Shown here piece by piece: positions 1-11,337 of a DNA stretch of 44,195 nucleotides. Position numbers and translations under genes: made by a program. Under the pieces are notes generated by a model that saw nothing but the letters and a program-made list of their open reading frames with translations, made no database searches and was not told where the DNA came from. Positions within the stretch are counted from its first letter, which is position 1, and each line of letters begins with the position of its first letter. Source of the DNA: an uncultured Acidobacteriia bacterium (GTDB taxonomy: Bacteria; Acidobacteriota; Terriglobia; Bryobacterales; Bryobacteraceae); the NCBI GenBank assembly GCA_903881085.1, contig CAIRSA010000164.1:1-44195 (forward strand), read 5' to 3'.

Positions 1-45
1 CGATTTTCCAAATCGAGAAGGGAATCGGACATTGAACGTTAGCCT

Positions 46-82
46 CCTATACCCGAGCGTACTACATACGCTCGGGTATAGG
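46..82. repeat. Perfect 16-bp inverted repeat (hairpin)
   Basis: The arms at 46-61 and 67-82 are exact reverse complements (left arm CCTATACCCGAGCGTA) around a 5-base loop. An A-tract follows on the plus strand and there is no T-tract after the stem on either strand, so it is not a canonical intrinsic terminator. It lies just after an in-frame TAG at 40-42 that could end a gene entering from the left. Role unknown; it could be a transcript-end structure, an operator or the edge of a small element. Confidence 0.75.
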
Positions 83-162
83 CCACAAAAAAAAGAACTG
101 ACAACCATTTCACTTTTATGTCGCGCACCCCCGGGCGGCAGGCGCCTTGAGTGCGCTGAGCG

Positions 163-168
163 TATAAT
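163..168 (+). promoter_or_regulatory. Consensus -10 box upstream of the ankyrin gene
   Basis: A perfect TATAAT lies about 100 bases before the ATG at 266. No good TTGACA-like -35 sits at 17 bases, so the promoter assignment rests on the -10 alone. Confidence 0.35.
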
Positions 169-265
169 GGCGATGTGGCAGTATTCGTCGCGACTGCCTG
201 TCAGGCGCCCGGTGTGTTGGCAGGCTTGGCACATTCGGCAGGTTTCACCCGGAGAGCCAGTCCCT

Positions 266-1231
266 ATGAACAAGATCTTTTGGTCGATTACCATCCTCGA
301 AGCCGTCGCGGCTTGCGCGCTGGCAGTGGCGCTCGTCTTTACACAGAGGGACGGCGGGAGCAGCATACTCGACAATGCGGCGAAGCTGGCTGTGGGCGGC
401 GTGTCGATCGTGCTGGCAATTGTGGCGTTGACGTACTGGAACACGCAGTCCAAGGGCATCCGGCAGTTTCTGCTGTTTGTTGTCGCGGCGCCGGTGGCGG
501 TCGGCGCCATCGCCGGGATCGTCCATTGGGCGGATTCGGGGGATGAGCGCCGCATCCAGAAGTACAACGATGACCGGCTAATGTGGTGGAAAGACCCTGG
601 CCTCACCCGGTTCGTGCTGGCCGTGTACGAGTTGGATACCGGCAAGGTCCGGAGCCTCTCGCGGGAGGTGGACATCAATGGAGTTTCGAACTTTGAAAAC
701 ACTCCGCTCACGGTGGCGGTGGAACGCGCGGTGCTGGCGGAGAAAGCGCCGGAGGGCCCAGGTCGCTCCCTGGAAATGGTGCGCCTGCTGCTGTCGTTAG
801 GGGCGAAGCCCAACTCGGGGCTCCGCGCAGCTTGCCATAACTCGTCGCGCACGGATGCGGTGCGGTTGCTGCTGGAGGCCGGCGCGGATCCGAACTACCG
901 CGGGGCGGGCGGCGATCGGCCACCCGCGTATTTCGCATGCATCAAATCGCCCGACGCAGCGGCGGGACTCGAGAATTTGCGGCTGATGCGGGAGAAGGGC
1001 GCCGATTTCAGCTTGAAGGGCGATTGGATGCCACCGATTGTGGCAGCGGCGAGCGAGCATAAGTGGGAAATAGCGCTCTTTCTCCATGAGGCCGGCGCGC
1101 CTTGGCGCGACGAGCGCGATGGCCGCTGGATCGACGAGCGCGCAGCGGCGGATTTGGCGGAGGCGAAAGAGAAGGGGCAGGAGCCGGGCGAGGCTTTGTT
1201 GCGGGTGATGGCGTTGTTGAAGAAGGAGTGA
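266..1231 (+). CDS. Ankyrin-repeat membrane protein
   Basis: The open frame extends upstream to 32, but the ATG at 266 is preceded by GGAGAG at 9 bases and begins a hydrophobic N-terminus, so this start is chosen (321 residues). Residues 1-90 hold about three membrane segments (one starting at the N-terminus, then two hydrophobic stretches around 40-85). The rest is soluble. From about residue 150 it shows ankyrin-like units: LxxAxxRAVL, MVRLLLSLGAKPN, AVRLLLEAGADPN and LMREKGADFSLKG. Ankyrin repeats are protein-binding scaffolds and the partner cannot be read from the sequence. The two-part layout suggests membrane anchoring with a cytoplasmic interaction domain. No functional neighbour is evident. 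Confidence 0.8.
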   Translation: MNKIFWSITILEAVAACALAVALVFTQRDGGSSILDNAAKLAVGGVSIVLAIVALTYWNTQSKGIRQFLLFVVAAPVAVGAIAGIVHWADSGDERRIQKYNDDRLMWWKDPGLTRFVLAVYELDTGKVRSLSREVDINGVSNFENTPLTVAVERAVLAEKAPEGPGRSLEMVRLLLSLGAKPNSGLRAACHNSSRTDAVRLLLEAGADPNYRGAGGDRPPAYFACIKSPDAAAGLENLRLMREKGADFSLKGDWMPPIVAAASEHKWEIALFLHEAGAPWRDERDGRWIDERAAADLAEAKEKGQEPGEALLRVMALLKKE

Positions 1232-1332
1232 ATGGCGGGGCGGGCGAAGGGCGGCGCGCGATGGGTGCGCGGCTTCCGGTTCGCCAGGGCGCAGCGACTG
1301 CGTGGCGGAGAGGGCGCCGAGAAAGTGAACCG

Positions 1333-1608
1333 ATGCAAATAACTTTCGAGCTCCCGGAAGACATCGCACAAGGGTTGGAACCCATGTGGAATGACCTGCC
1401 GCGAGCGGCGCTGGAAAGTTTCGCGCTGGAAGCCTACAGGTCCCATGCCCTGACGGCGGCTCAGTTGCGGAGGTTGCTCGGATTCGAGACTCGCATGCAG
1501 GTCGATGCGTTCCTCAAGGAACATGAGGTTTACGAATTCACCGTAGCAGACTTCGAGCAAGACCGCGAGACACTCCGCCATTTGCGGGCATTGGAAACGG
1601 TGCGCTAA
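1333..1608 (+). CDS. UPF0175 family antitoxin-like protein
   Basis: The 91-residue product starts at the ATG at 1333 (MQITFELPEDIAQGL). The longer upstream frame overlaps the ankyrin gene and looks non-coding. Features typical of UPF0175 are the opening beta-strand with PED, the middle segment RAALESFALEAYRSHALT and the LRRLLGFETRMQVDAFLKEH block. In characterised toxin-antitoxin loci this family supplies the small DNA-binding antitoxin, normally beside a PIN-domain toxin. No PIN-domain gene lies on either side here, so it appears to be an orphan. Family assignment is strong; the functional role is inferred. Confidence 0.82.
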   Translation: MQITFELPEDIAQGLEPMWNDLPRAALESFALEAYRSHALTAAQLRRLLGFETRMQVDAFLKEHEVYEFTVADFEQDRETLRHLRALETVR

Positions 1609-1674
1609 ACGGCCTTCATCCCCATATGCACCGCTAACCACTAGATCTCACTTTGCCGGAGAGCTACGTTCTTC

Positions 1675-1851
1675 TTAATCCAATACAGTAAACAGAGAGC
1701 GACCGGTCTCACCGATCTCCTCATCCGAGATGGGACCGGAATCAAAAGGCAAATCCCGGGTCCGCCGCAGCACTTCTACCGTAAACAATTGCTTGTAGTC
1801 TGGAGGTAACGCTTCGAATGCTTCAAGAAGTTCAACCGCAGAATTGCTCAT
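1675..1851 (-). CDS. Small hypothetical protein, antitoxin-like
   Basis: A 58-residue product is read from the ATG at 1851 (MSNSAVELLEAFEALP). The frame extends upstream to 1935, but the extension looks unlike coding sequence. The pattern of a short helical N-terminus with LLEAFEALPPDYKQLFTVEVLRR followed by an acidic tail with a conserved-looking ISDEEI resembles small antitoxins or addiction-module components that bind their partner through the C-terminal tail. No toxin is recognised beside it. The ribosome-binding site is weak. It lies 91 bases downstream of another small minus-strand ORF and may share its transcript. Confidence 0.5.
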   Translation of the reverse strand: MSNSAVELLEAFEALPPDYKQLFTVEVLRRTRDLPFDSGPISDEEIGETGRSLFTVLD

Positions 1852-1942
1852 ATAGTGAAGGTAACCGTTCCGCTGACTGAGGGCAATCCAATGGTCGGAA
1901 CACGATGCCTCCGCCTTGAATTGAAGACCGAGCACCTACCGC

Positions 1943-2131
1943 CTATTCAAACTCGCCAAGTTTACCAATCCGATAGACTCTCTCCAATCGTTTTGCAGAG
2001 GCATTGGTATAACTTTCCACTAACTCCAACAGTATCTCAACTCGCTGTTCAGGCGTCAGCGACCGATAGTAATCCCGATCCGCCTTGTCGGCAGCTTCAA
2101 ACGAATCGAACTTGCGAAAATCATAATCCAT
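1943..2131 (-). CDS. Small hypothetical protein
   Basis: The ATG at 2131 gives 62 residues (MDYDFRKFDSFEAADKADRD). The upstream extension to 2197 crosses the intrinsic terminator at 2160-2185, so the internal start is preferred. The motif ADKADRDYYRSLTPEQRVEILLELVE is typical of short bacterial proteins that often precede nucleotidyltransferase or other toxin-antitoxin partners. No partner is visible downstream apart from the 58-residue ORF. The product is charged and helical, with no signal or membrane segment. Function unknown. Confidence 0.6.
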   Translation of the reverse strand: MDYDFRKFDSFEAADKADRDYYRSLTPEQRVEILLELVESYTNASAKRLERVYRIGKLGEFE

Positions 2132-2159
2132 TGGCGCAAAAGTTGGGAGCGCATTACGC

Positions 2160-2185
2160 AAAAAAGCCCGCTGTTTCCAGCGGGC
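2160..2185 (-). terminator. Intrinsic terminator of rpoBC
   Basis: On the minus strand an 8-bp GC-rich stem (GCCCGCTG/CAGCGGGC, arms 2166-2173 and 2178-2185, 4-base loop) is followed by six T residues (2165-2160). It lies about 70 bases after the rpoC stop, the expected place for the end of the rplA-rpoC transcript. Confidence 0.88.
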
Positions 2186-2257
2186 CTTTCTAAACAACCG
2201 CTTGCTTCCGCCTTCGCTCTGCGAGCTATGGCGGACAAGTACGCGCGCGGCTCGGTA

Positions 2258-5200
2258 TTACTCGGCCAACCCGGGATCCTCGCCCGGATCTTCGCTCAAG
2301 CCGCCCGTATAAAGCGACCGCGCCTCTTCGTCATACCCAGGGATGCCCTCGGCCAAGCTGATTTCGGCTTCCGGCATCGGTTCTTCTTCCACCACGTCTT
2401 CGCCCGCGATCTTTACCGTGCGATAGTAATCCATACCGGTTCCGGCAGGGATCAGACGGCCCATGATCACGTTTTCCTTCAAGCCGCGAAGGTAATCGAC
2501 CTTGCCGCAGATGGCGGCTTCGGTCAACACGCGAGTGGTTTCCTGGAAGCTGGCAGCCGAAATGAAGCTATCGGTTGCCAGTGACGCTTTGGTAATACCC
2601 AACAACACGGCCTTACCTTGCGCCGGACGCCCGCCTGCCTCAAGCACGCGGTCGTTCTCTTCCTTGAACCTAAATTTATCCAGAACTTCCTCGGGCAGAA
2701 ATTCCGTATCGCCGATGTCCTCAATCTTAATCCAGCGCATCATCTGGCGCGAGATTACTTCAAGATGCTTATCGTTGATGTTAACGCCCTGCAAGCGGTA
2801 AACTTCCTGAATTTCGTTTACCAGATACTTCTGCAGTTCCTTTTCACCCAACACGCTCAAAATATCGTGCGGGTTACGAGGACCGTCCATCAACGGATCG
2901 CCGGCCTTCACTTTTTCGCCTTCCTGGACGTTGATGTGAACACCGCGCGGAAGCGAGTATTCCTTTTCTTCGCCGCCGGATTGCGGTCCAAGCGTCTTGG
3001 AATCAACCAAGTCAGGCAGGATGTGGATCTTGCGCAGACCTTTCGATACTTCGCCGTAACGAATCGTACCGTTGATCTCGGCAATCACCGCGGGGTCACG
3101 CGGCTTGCGCGCTTCGAACAATTCCACGACGCGCGGCAAACCGCCCGTGATGTCCTTGGTCTTGGTGGTTGCGCGAGGAATCTTAGCCACAACATCGCCG
3201 GCGTGAACTTCTTCCCCATCGTGAACCATCAAGTGAGCGTGTGTCGGCATGAGGTACTTCTTCTCATCCGAACGGTGGCCGCCGGCCGGCCGCACGATGA
3301 TCTGCGGCAAGCGCTTTTCATCCACGGCGTCGGTCACAACCAACTGCGACAGACCAGTGATTTCGTCGACCTGTTCGGTCGTCGTAATCTGATCGATCAA
3401 ATCCTTGAAATGAATCGTACCGCTCAATTCGGTGAGAATCGAGAACGTATACGGATCCCATTCCAACAGGATCGCGTTCTGCTTCACGGGCGCGCCATCC
3501 TCATAAAGGATCTTCGCGCCGTACACAACCTGATAGCGTTCGCGCTCACGGCCCTTGTCATCCAAAATGGCCAGGATGCCGTTGCGATTCATCGCGATCA
3601 GTTCGCCCTTCGCGTTGCGAACCGTGTGGATCGCCAGGTGCTTCACAAAGCCGTTCGACTTCGCATCCTGCGTCGACTGTTCACTGGCTCGCGTAGCCGC
3701 GCCACCGATGTGGAACGTACGCATGGTGAGCTGTGTGCCAGGTTCGCCGATGGACTGTGCAGCAATGACGCCGACCGCTTCGCCGCGCTCCACCAACCGG
3801 CCCGTGGCGAGGTTACGCCCGTAGCAGAGCTGGCAAACGCCGCGCTTGGATTCGCAGGTCAACACTGAGCGGATCTTCACGCGTTCGATACCGGCAGCCT
3901 GAATGGCGCTGGCCAGGTCTTCGGTGATGACTTCGTCCACGCTGACAATGGTGTTGTTTTCGAAGTCGAGCTGATCTTCCAAGGCCACGCGTCCAACGAT
4001 ACGGTCGCGTAACGGTTCGATGATTTCGCCCGATTCGATGATCGGTTCCACGTAGATGCCTTCAATGGTGCCGCAGTCGTGTTCGGTGACGATCACGTCC
4101 TGCGCCACATCGACCAGACGGCGTGTCAGGTAACCGGAGTCGGCCGTTTTCAAAGCCGTATCCGCCAAGCCCTTACGCGCGCCGTGCGTCGAAATGAAGT
4201 ATTGCAATACGTTCAAGCCTTCGCGGAAGTTCGCCGTGATGGGCGTTTCGATGATTTCGCCTGACGGCTTAGCCATCAATCCGCGCATACCAGAGAGCTG
4301 GCGGATCTGCTGTTTCGATCCGCGGGCGCCGGAGTCGGCCATGATGTAAATCGGGTTGAGGTAGCGGCCCGTACGGTCGTCCTCTTCCATCACCTTGAAC
4401 ATTTCACCAGAAACGTCTTCGGTGACTTTCGACCAGATCTCAATGATCTTGTTGTAGCGTTCGCCCTGCGTGATGGCGCCTTCCTGATACTGCGCCTGCA
4501 CTTCGATGACTTTCTTTTCGGCGTCCTTCACGAGCTGAACTTTGCTCTGAGGAACAACCATGTCATCGATGCCGATGGAGATACCGGCACGCGTTGCATA
4601 CAGGAAGCCCAGTGCCTTCACTTCGTCAAGCATCTTGACGGTGACCTGCAACCCGAACTTCAGGTAACAGTATTGCACCAGTTGCGTCAGGCCCTTCTTC
4701 TTCAAAAGGCCGTTGATGTAGGGCATCTCGTCAGGCAGGCAATCATTCAGAATGACGCGGCCGACGGTGGTGTCCATGTACTGCTTCACGAATTCGATCG
4801 GCTCGGTGTGGATCAGGTTCTGGCTGTCGAAAGCCTTTACCAGATCGATCACGCGGCCCGTGTGGCGCAGTTTGATCGGCGTCAACGTTTCCACTTCGCC
4901 CATTTCCAGGGCGATCAGAACGTCATCGATCGATGCAAACGTACGGCCTTCACCCTTGGCGCCAGTGCGTGATTTGGTGAGGTAGTAAAGACCCAACACC
5001 ATATCCTGCGTCGGAATCGCGATCGGTGAACCGTGTGCAGGAGACAGAATGTTGTTCGACGCGAGCATCAACGTCGAAGCTTCAATCTGCGCTTCCGGCG
5101 ACAGCGGAATGTGAACGGCCATCTGATCGCCGTCGAAGTCAGCGTTGAACGCGGTGCAGACCAGCGGGTGAAGCTTAATTGCCTTACCCTCAACCAGCAC

Positions 5201-6517
5201 AGGCTCAAACGCCTGAATTCCCAAACGGTGCAATGTGGGAGCACGGTTCAGCAGAATCGGGTGATCTTTAATCACCTCTTCCAGAATGTCCCACACTACC
5301 GGGTCTTGCTGTTCAACAAGCTCTTTCGCTTGTTTAATAGTCGTGCAATGACCACGCTGTTCCAGGCGATGATAGATAAACGGCTTGAACAGTTCCAGAG
5401 CCATCTTCTTGGGAAGACCGCACTGGCGCAGCTTCAATTCCGGTCCGACAACGATAACGGAACGGCCCGAGTAATCGACGCGCTTACCGAGAAGGTTCTG
5501 ACGGAAGCGGCCCTGCTTACCTTTCAAGGTATCGGAGAGCGACTTCAGCGGACGATTATTCGCACCACGCAATACGCGGCCGCGGCGTCCGTTGTCGAAC
5601 AGCGCGTCAACAGCTTCCTGCAACATGCGCTTTTCATTGCGCACGATCACGTCAGGAGCATGCAGCTCCATCAGTTTCTTCAAGCGGTTGTTGCGGTTGA
5701 TAACGCGACGATACAGATCGTTGAGATCGGACGTAGCGAAACGGCCGCCATCCAGTGGTACCAGCGGACGCAATTCCGGAGGGATGACCGGCGTAACATC
5801 GAGAATCATCCACTCCGGCTTGTTGCCGGATTTGCGGAAGCTCTCAACCACCCGCAGACGCTTTGCAAACTTCAGCTTCTTCTGCTGAGATTGCTCGGTC
5901 TTCATCTTCTCGCGGATTTCCAGGCTGAGGCTTTCGCAATCGACGCGCTTCAGCAGTTCCTTGATGCCTTCAGCGCCCATCATGGCGATGTACTTGCCTG
6001 CGTGGTCCTGGTCCAGGGCACGCTTGCGTTCGTCACTGATGACTTCGCCTTCGGAAAGGCCGGTGCCCTCACCCGGATCGAGAATCACGAACGCTTCGAA
6101 GTACAGCACGCGCTCGAGTTCACGCAGGGTGATGTCGAGCAGGTAGCCGATGCGGCTCGGCAGGCCCTTAAAGAACCATACGTGAGAGCAGGGGCTAGCC
6201 AGTTCGATGTGGCCGAGGCGCTCGCGGCGCACGCGGCTCAGTGTAACTTCAACACCGCACTTGTCGCAGATGACGCCGCGATGCTTCATGCGTTTGTACT
6301 TACCGCACAAGCATTCCCAATCGGCAACTGGTCCAAAGATGCGGGCGCAGAACAGGCCATCCCGCTCGGGCTTGAAGGTTCGATAGTTAATGGTTTCCGG
6401 CTTGGTCACTTCACCGTGTGACCAGCTCCGGATCTTTTCAGGCGATGCGAGACTGATTCGAATTGAATCGAAGTCCGCAATCAAATTTGCACGCTCGTAA
6501 GGAGAGGATCTGTACAT
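2258..6517 (-). CDS. rpoC: DNA-directed RNA polymerase subunit beta'
   Basis: The 1419-residue beta' subunit forms the catalytic core of RNA polymerase with beta. The active-site motif [12 protein letters not shown] is at residues 458-469, with the three Mg-binding aspartates at 460, 462 and 464. An N-terminal zinc site has Cys69, Cys71, Cys84 and Cys87. A second zinc site near residues 885-900 reads [11 protein letters not shown]. The bridge-helix and trigger-loop region ([40 protein letters not shown]) is intact. The length matches the family and no frameshift is seen. An AGGAG ribosome-binding site lies 9 bases before the ATG and overlaps the end of rpoB, so the two genes are co-transcribed. 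The gene ends at the terminator at 2160-2185. Confidence 0.98.
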   Translation of the reverse strand: MYRSSPYERANLIADFDSIRISLASPEKIRSWSHGEVTKPETINYRTFKPERDGLFCARIFGPVADWECLCGKYKRMKHRGVICDKCGVEVTLSRVRRERLGHIELASPCSHVWFFKGLPSRIGYLLDITLRELERVLYFEAFVILDPGEGTGLSEGEVISDERKRALDQDHAGKYIAMMGAEGIKELLKRVDCESLSLEIREKMKTEQSQQKKLKFAKRLRVVESFRKSGNKPEWMILDVTPVIPPELRPLVPLDGGRFATSDLNDLYRRVINRNNRLKKLMELHAPDVIVRNEKRMLQEAVDALFDNGRRGRVLRGANNRPLKSLSDTLKGKQGRFRQNLLGKRVDYSGRSVIVVGPELKLRQCGLPKKMALELFKPFIYHRLEQRGHCTTIKQAKELVEQQDPVVWDILEEVIKDHPILLNRAPTLHRLGIQAFEPVLVEGKAIKLHPLVCTAFNADFDGDQMAVHIPLSPEAQIEASTLMLASNNILSPAHGSPIAIPTQDMVLGLYYLTKSRTGAKGEGRTFASIDDVLIALEMGEVETLTPIKLRHTGRVIDLVKAFDSQNLIHTEPIEFVKQYMDTTVGRVILNDCLPDEMPYINGLLKKKGLTQLVQYCYLKFGLQVTVKMLDEVKALGFLYATRAGISIGIDDMVVPQSKVQLVKDAEKKVIEVQAQYQEGAITQGERYNKIIEIWSKVTEDVSGEMFKVMEEDDRTGRYLNPIYIMADSGARGSKQQIRQLSGMRGLMAKPSGEIIETPITANFREGLNVLQYFISTHGARKGLADTALKTADSGYLTRRLVDVAQDVIVTEHDCGTIEGIYVEPIIESGEIIEPLRDRIVGRVALEDQLDFENNTIVSVDEVITEDLASAIQAAGIERVKIRSVLTCESKRGVCQLCYGRNLATGRLVERGEAVGVIAAQSIGEPGTQLTMRTFHIGGAATRASEQSTQDAKSNGFVKHLAIHTVRNAKGELIAMNRNGILAILDDKGRERERYQVVYGAKILYEDGAPVKQNAILLEWDPYTFSILTELSGTIHFKDLIDQITTTEQVDEITGLSQLVVTDAVDEKRLPQIIVRPAGGHRSDEKKYLMPTHAHLMVHDGEEVHAGDVVAKIPRATTKTKDITGGLPRVVELFEARKPRDPAVIAEINGTIRYGEVSKGLRKIHILPDLVDSKTLGPQSGGEEKEYSLPRGVHINVQEGEKVKAGDPLMDGPRNPHDILSVLGEKELQKYLVNEIQEVYRLQGVNINDKHLEVISRQMMRWIKIEDIGDTEFLPEEVLDKFRFKEENDRVLEAGGRPAQGKAVLLGITKASLATDSFISAASFQETTRVLTEAAICGKVDYLRGLKENVIMGRLIPAGTGMDYYRTVKIAGEDVVEEEPMPEAEISLAEGIPGYDEEARSLYTGGLSEDPGEDPGLAE

Positions 6518-6530
6518 TGAATATGCTCCT

Positions 6531-9500
6531 TTAGTCCGCCGCCAGCGCCGTATCGGGCACCATGGCGGGCCTCTTCATCAGTTCCACATCCAAGCACAGG
6601 GACTGCAATTCGCGAATCAACACGTTGAACGATTCCGGCACGCCAGGTTCGGCGGCCACTTCGCCCTTCACAATCGCTTCGTAAATCTTGGCGCGGCCGT
6701 AAACGTCATCCGACTTGGCCGTCAGCAGTTCCTGCAACACATAGGCAGCTCCATATGCTTCGAGCGCCCAAACTTCCATTTCGCCGAAGCGCTGGCCGCC
6801 GAACTGGGCTTTACCACCCAACGGCTGCTGCGTGATCAACGAATAGGGCCCGATGGACCGGGCGTGGATCTTATCATCAACCAAGTGCGAGAGCTTCAAC
6901 ATGTAGATGTAGCCCACGGTCACCGGTTGTTCGAACTTGTTGCCCGTCATGCCGTCCAACAATTCAACCTTACCGGAGGTCGGAAGGTTTGCCCTTACCA
7001 GCATGGCCTTGATATCTTTTTCGGTCGCGCCGTCAAAAACCGGCGTTGCGAAGTGGAAACCAAGCGCATGAGCGGCCCAGCCCAAGTGGGTTTCCAGAAT
7101 CTGTCCCACGTTCATACGGCTAGGCACGCCAAGCGGATTGAGCACGATTTCTACCGGCGTTCCATCCGGCAGATACGGCATATCTTCTTCAGGAACGATG
7201 CGCGAGATAACACCCTTGTTACCGTGGCGGCCGGCCATCTTATCGCCGACGGAAAGCTTGCGCTTCATGGCGATATAGACCTTCACCAGCTTGATCACGC
7301 CAGGGGGCAGTTCGTCGCCCTTGCGCAGCTTTGCGATCTTTTCTTCGGTGATCTTTTCGAGTACGGCGATCTGACGCGAAGTCATCTCTTCCGTTTCGTC
7401 GATCATTTCGTTCAAGCGCGGATCCTTGTCCTTGAACTTCATGCGCTTCAGATCGCGGGCACGCAATTTCTCAAGAATATCGCGAGTAATCACGGTATCT
7501 TTCGAAAGCAGTTTCTTGTTGGTCTTTTCGTCGTGGAGGTCAAGCAGTACAATCTTGCCGTCCATCTCCACAGCCAGACGCTTCGAGCGCTCGTCGTTCA
7601 GAATGCGCTTTTCGTCATCCAGGTTGCGATGCATGCGCTCGATCTGGATCTCCAGAATCGACTTCGAACGCTCATCCAAATCCGCACCCTTACGCGAAAA
7701 CACCTTGCAATCGACCACGGTGCCTTCGATTCCGGGCGGGCAGTAAAGCGACGCGTCCTTCACGTCGCCGGCCTTTTCACCGAAGATCGCGCGGAGCAGT
7801 TTTTCTTCCGGCGTCAGCTGCGTTTCGCCTTTCGGCGTCACTTTGCCAACCAGAATGTCGCCCGGCTTTACGGTGGAACCGACAACAATGATGCCGCTTT
7901 CGTCCAAATTGCGCAGGAAACCTTCTGCGATGTTCGGAATATCGCGGGTGATTTCCTCCGGTCCAAGCTTGGTGTCGCGTGCTTCGATTTCAAACTCTTC
8001 GATGTGGATCGAAGTGTAGTAATCTTCCTTCACCAGCTTTTCGCTAACGACGATAGCATCTTCGAAGTTATAACCGCGCCAGGGCATAAACGCCACCAGC
8101 ACGTTGCGGCCAAGAGCCAACTCGCCCTTATCGGTGCAAGGACCGTCAGCCAGCACATCGCCTTTGCGTACGCGCTGACCGATCTTCACAATCGGCTTCT
8201 GCGAGATGCAGGTGTTTTGGTTGGAACGTTTGAACTTGATCAGCTGATAGATGTCCGCGCCGACCTCGCGCGACAGCTGACCTTCGTGAACGTTACCTTC
8301 CACGCGGACGATGATACGTTCGCTATCCACCGAGTCAACAATGCCGGCACGTTTGCAGATGACCACCGCGCCGGAATCGCGCGCCGTGACTCTCTCCATA
8401 CCCGTACCAACAAACGGCGCGTCGGCGCGCAGCAGCGGAACAGCCTGGCGTTGCATGTTCGATCCCATCAATGCGCGGTTAGCGTCATCGTTTTCAAGGA
8501 ACGGAATCAGCGACGCGGCGACCGACACCAACTGCTTCGGGCTAACGTCCATGTACTCGACTTCATCGCGGCTCTTCAGCACGAAGTTACCGGCTTGGCG
8601 TGCATTGACCAGCTCATCTGTAATGTGGCCAGTCGCGTCGAGCGGAATGTTCGCCTGGGCAACGATGTACTTATCTTCTTCCCATGCCGACAGGTAGTCG
8701 CAATGGGCTTCGTATTCTGCGATTTTCTTCTTGCTAACAGCCTCGTTGGCTTTTTCCAGCGCCCCGAGTGTCATCACATCGCCCACTTTGAACGGTGTGT
8801 CACCAGGGTTGAGGATCTTGACTTCGTCAATCACCACGCCACTCAACACGCGGCGATACGGGCTTTCGATAAAGCCGTATTCATTGATGCGCGCAAAGCA
8901 GGAGAGCGACGAGATCAAACCGATGTTCGGGCCTTCCGGCGTTTCAATCGGGCAGATGCGGCCGTAGTGCGTGGGATGAACGTCGCGGACTTCGAAGCCT
9001 GCGCGTTCGCGTGACAGACCGCCCGGTCCAAGAGCGGAGAGACGGCGCTTGTGCGTGATCTCCGAAAGCGGGTTGGTCTGATCCATGAACTGCGACAGCT
9101 GGCTGGAACCGAAGAATTCGCGGATCGCGGCCATAACGGGCTTGGCATTGACCAGATCGTGCGGCATTGCCGTCGACATTTCCTGGTACACCGACATTTT
9201 TTCCTTGATCGCACGTTCCATGCGAACCAGGCCGATGCGGAACTGGTTTTCGAGCAGTTCGCCCACGGCGCGAACGCGGCGGTTACCCAAGTGATCGATG
9301 TCATCCACCACGCCGATTTGGCGGCGCAGCTTCAACAGGTAGCGGATAGTGGAGTGGAAATCGCCCGGATCGAGCGTGCGCTTATCGAGCGACGTCGCAT
9401 CGGCCTTGTCCCACAACTTAATGTTGAACTTCATGCGGCCGACGCGTGAAAAATCATACTTGCGCGCATCGAAGAACATGCCGTTGAACAACTGGGTAGC

Positions 9501-10838
9501 GGTGTCGATGGTGGGCGGATCGCCTGGACGCAGCTTGCGGTAGATTTCGAGCAGCGCGTCGTTCTGGGTTTTCACTGCATCTTTGCGCAGTGTGGCGCTG
9601 ATGACGTTGCCCGCTTCGTCGCGTTCCGGGAAGAAGATTTCGAACTCGGGGATACCGGCTTCGAGCAGCTTGCCGATCATCACCGGAGTCAGCTCATGGT
9701 TTGCTTCCACCATGACTTCGCCCGTCTCCATATCGATGACATCGGCGGCGATATGAGCGCCTTCCATATCATTGGCGGAGACTTCCACCATTTCGATTTT
9801 GGCCTTTTGAATATCGCGTAAAACGCTCTGCGTGATCTTCTTGCCCTGCGTGACGACGGTGTTGCCGGCTTTGTCGTTGATGGCGTGCGACAACTTCATG
9901 GTCAGAAGGCCGCGCGAAACGCCCCACATCAACTTGCGGTCTTTGACGGTGATCTTGCTCAGCGTGTCGGTATAGAAGGTGTGGATGATCTGCTCGTCGC
10001 TCTTCAGGCCCAACGCGCGAAGGAACACCGTACCGTAGAACTTACGCTTACGATCGATGCGGACGTACAGCAGATTCTTATTATCGTATTCAAATTCGAC
10101 CCACGAACCGCGATACGGGATGATCTTGCCCAGGAAGTAGCCCTGTGCCTGAACACGTTCGAAGAACACGCCGGGCGAACGGTGCAACTGAGAAACGATG
10201 ACGCGCTCAGTGCCGTTGATGATGAAGGTACCGTTGTCGGTCATCAGCGGGATTTCGCCGAAGAAGACTTCCTGTTCCTTAATATCGCGTGTGCTCTTCG
10301 CGCCCGTTTCCGGGTCCTTGTCGAACACAGTAAGCCGTATGGTGACTTTGAGCGGCGCGGCGTAGGTCATGCCGCGTTCTTCGCACTCTTTCACGTCGTA
10401 CTTCAACTGCAGGCCGACGGGATCGCCGCAGCGGTTGCAGAAGGTCACGATGTTCTTGTTGAAGGTACCGCACTTGTGGCAGAGGACGTCACCGGGATGA
10501 AACGGATCGGTCTGAATGGTGGCGCCGCAGGCAGGGTTGCGGCAAGTGGAACGTAGGTGATGCAACCCTTTCAGATTGCCGCATTTGCACTCCCAGTTAC
10601 CGATGGAATAGTCTACGAATTCCAGTTGCGATAAGCCCCGGAAATCGGAGATGGGGAATACACTGGCGAATACGCTTTGCAGGCCGGAGTCGTCACGCTC
10701 TGGCGGCAAAAGATCCATTTGAAGAAAGCGTTCGTAAGATTTCTTTTGTACTTCGATCAGATTGGGGATGGGGATCGAAGTCTTGATTTTCGAAAAATCA
10801 ACTCTTTCTCGGGTGGCGATTTGTACCGAATTATCCAT
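6531..10838 (-). CDS. rpoB: DNA-directed RNA polymerase subunit beta, with Cys-rich insertion
   Basis: The frame opens at 10883, but the ATG at 10838 has AGGAG 5 bases upstream and gives the usual N-terminus ([18 protein letters not shown]), 1435 residues. Family blocks are clear: [12 protein letters not shown], the rifampicin-region [60 protein letters not shown] and the C-terminal [24 protein letters not shown]. Between the blocks matching E. coli YRLG and FDVQEC lies an insertion of about 64 residues (81-144). It carries four cysteine pairs (84/86, 99/104, 120/123, 134/137) that look like two zinc ribbons. The lineage spread of this insertion could not be checked. It is co-transcribed with rpoC 13 bases downstream. 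Confidence 0.98.
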   Translation of the reverse strand: MDNSVQIATRERVDFSKIKTSIPIPNLIEVQKKSYERFLQMDLLPPERDDSGLQSVFASVFPISDFRGLSQLEFVDYSIGNWECKCGNLKGLHHLRSTCRNPACGATIQTDPFHPGDVLCHKCGTFNKNIVTFCNRCGDPVGLQLKYDVKECEERGMTYAAPLKVTIRLTVFDKDPETGAKSTRDIKEQEVFFGEIPLMTDNGTFIINGTERVIVSQLHRSPGVFFERVQAQGYFLGKIIPYRGSWVEFEYDNKNLLYVRIDRKRKFYGTVFLRALGLKSDEQIIHTFYTDTLSKITVKDRKLMWGVSRGLLTMKLSHAINDKAGNTVVTQGKKITQSVLRDIQKAKIEMVEVSANDMEGAHIAADVIDMETGEVMVEANHELTPVMIGKLLEAGIPEFEIFFPERDEAGNVISATLRKDAVKTQNDALLEIYRKLRPGDPPTIDTATQLFNGMFFDARKYDFSRVGRMKFNIKLWDKADATSLDKRTLDPGDFHSTIRYLLKLRRQIGVVDDIDHLGNRRVRAVGELLENQFRIGLVRMERAIKEKMSVYQEMSTAMPHDLVNAKPVMAAIREFFGSSQLSQFMDQTNPLSEITHKRRLSALGPGGLSRERAGFEVRDVHPTHYGRICPIETPEGPNIGLISSLSCFARINEYGFIESPYRRVLSGVVIDEVKILNPGDTPFKVGDVMTLGALEKANEAVSKKKIAEYEAHCDYLSAWEEDKYIVAQANIPLDATGHITDELVNARQAGNFVLKSRDEVEYMDVSPKQLVSVAASLIPFLENDDANRALMGSNMQRQAVPLLRADAPFVGTGMERVTARDSGAVVICKRAGIVDSVDSERIIVRVEGNVHEGQLSREVGADIYQLIKFKRSNQNTCISQKPIVKIGQRVRKGDVLADGPCTDKGELALGRNVLVAFMPWRGYNFEDAIVVSEKLVKEDYYTSIHIEEFEIEARDTKLGPEEITRDIPNIAEGFLRNLDESGIIVVGSTVKPGDILVGKVTPKGETQLTPEEKLLRAIFGEKAGDVKDASLYCPPGIEGTVVDCKVFSRKGADLDERSKSILEIQIERMHRNLDDEKRILNDERSKRLAVEMDGKIVLLDLHDEKTNKKLLSKDTVITRDILEKLRARDLKRMKFKDKDPRLNEMIDETEEMTSRQIAVLEKITEEKIAKLRKGDELPPGVIKLVKVYIAMKRKLSVGDKMAGRHGNKGVISRIVPEEDMPYLPDGTPVEIVLNPLGVPSRMNVGQILETHLGWAAHALGFHFATPVFDGATEKDIKAMLVRANLPTSGKVELLDGMTGNKFEQPVTVGYIYMLKLSHLVDDKIHARSIGPYSLITQQPLGGKAQFGGQRFGEMEVWALEAYGAAYVLQELLTAKSDDVYGRAKIYEAIVKGEVAAEPGVPESFNVLIRELQSLCLDVELMKRPAMVPDTALAAD

Positions 10839-11159
10839 TATCACTCCTAAAAGAACCGGGACCCTAAAGGCGCAGGCCCACACAGTTCACTTACGATCTC
10901 AAATGCTCACACGGCGCGGATCGCGTAAGAATCCGGAGGCCGCACAAGTCGTCATCGCAGAAGTCCCGGCGGGCACCAGGAAGTTGCGGCAGTCCAGAAA
11001 TCTCCTAGCGCGGGGGGAAATACGGCAACGCTGGTGATTCTGATTTGATACTGAGGAAAAACGAAAACAGGCACGGAAGATGTGGCGAATGTTGGCCTGA
11101 CATTTACATCGGAGGGGACACACTTCTGGCCGTGCGCACACGTACGCACAGCGCTATGT

Positions 11160-11178
11160 GCAGCTTTTAACAAGCTGC
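11160..11178 (-). repeat. Hairpin in the rpoB leader
   Basis: Arms GCAGCTT and AAGCTGC surround a 5-base loop. It falls early in the predicted rpoB leader and could be a regulatory or processing structure. Confidence 0.4.
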
Positions 11179-11242
11179 CGTCAGATTCGCAGTCTGTGAG
11201 GTTCACAATCGCAATATCCGGCTCGGATCCAAAACCAATGAT

Positions 11243-11272
11243 ATCGTAACAGATTTGTTACCCTCTGGTCAA
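11243..11272 (-). promoter_or_regulatory. Candidate rpoB promoter
   Basis: On the minus strand TTGACC (11272-11267) is separated by 18 bases from TACGAT (11248-11243). It lies just downstream of the rplL hairpin and would drive rpoBC separately from the ribosomal protein genes. Confidence 0.4.
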
Positions 11273-11301
11273 ACGAGGGTACACTACGCCACAAATAAGT
11301 A

Positions 11302-11337
11302 CAGATCCGGACGGAGGAGTACCCCCGGCCGGATCGC
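11302..11337 (-). terminator. Inverted repeat after rplL, possible attenuator
   Basis: The arms GATCCGG and CCGGATC flank a GC-rich interior that can pair further, about 20 bases after the rplL stop. There is no T-tract, so it is more likely a partial terminator, attenuator or RNA-processing site than a full terminator. The L12-beta junction is a known attenuation and processing point in other bacteria. Confidence 0.45.

Noticed and set aside
2618..3868. Long plus-strand open frame of 416 codons
   Set aside because: It is fully antisense to rpoC and arises from its codon pattern; no domain or ribosome-binding site supports it.
5033..6421. Plus-strand open frame of 462 codons
   Set aside because: Shadow of rpoC; composition typical of a reverse-frame artefact.
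6864..9014. Plus-strand open frame of 716 codons
   Set aside because: It lies entirely inside rpoB in antisense and has no family features.
10899..11206. Short minus-strand frames in the rpoB leader
   Set aside because: No ribosome-binding site and no protein-like pattern; better explained as leader sequence.
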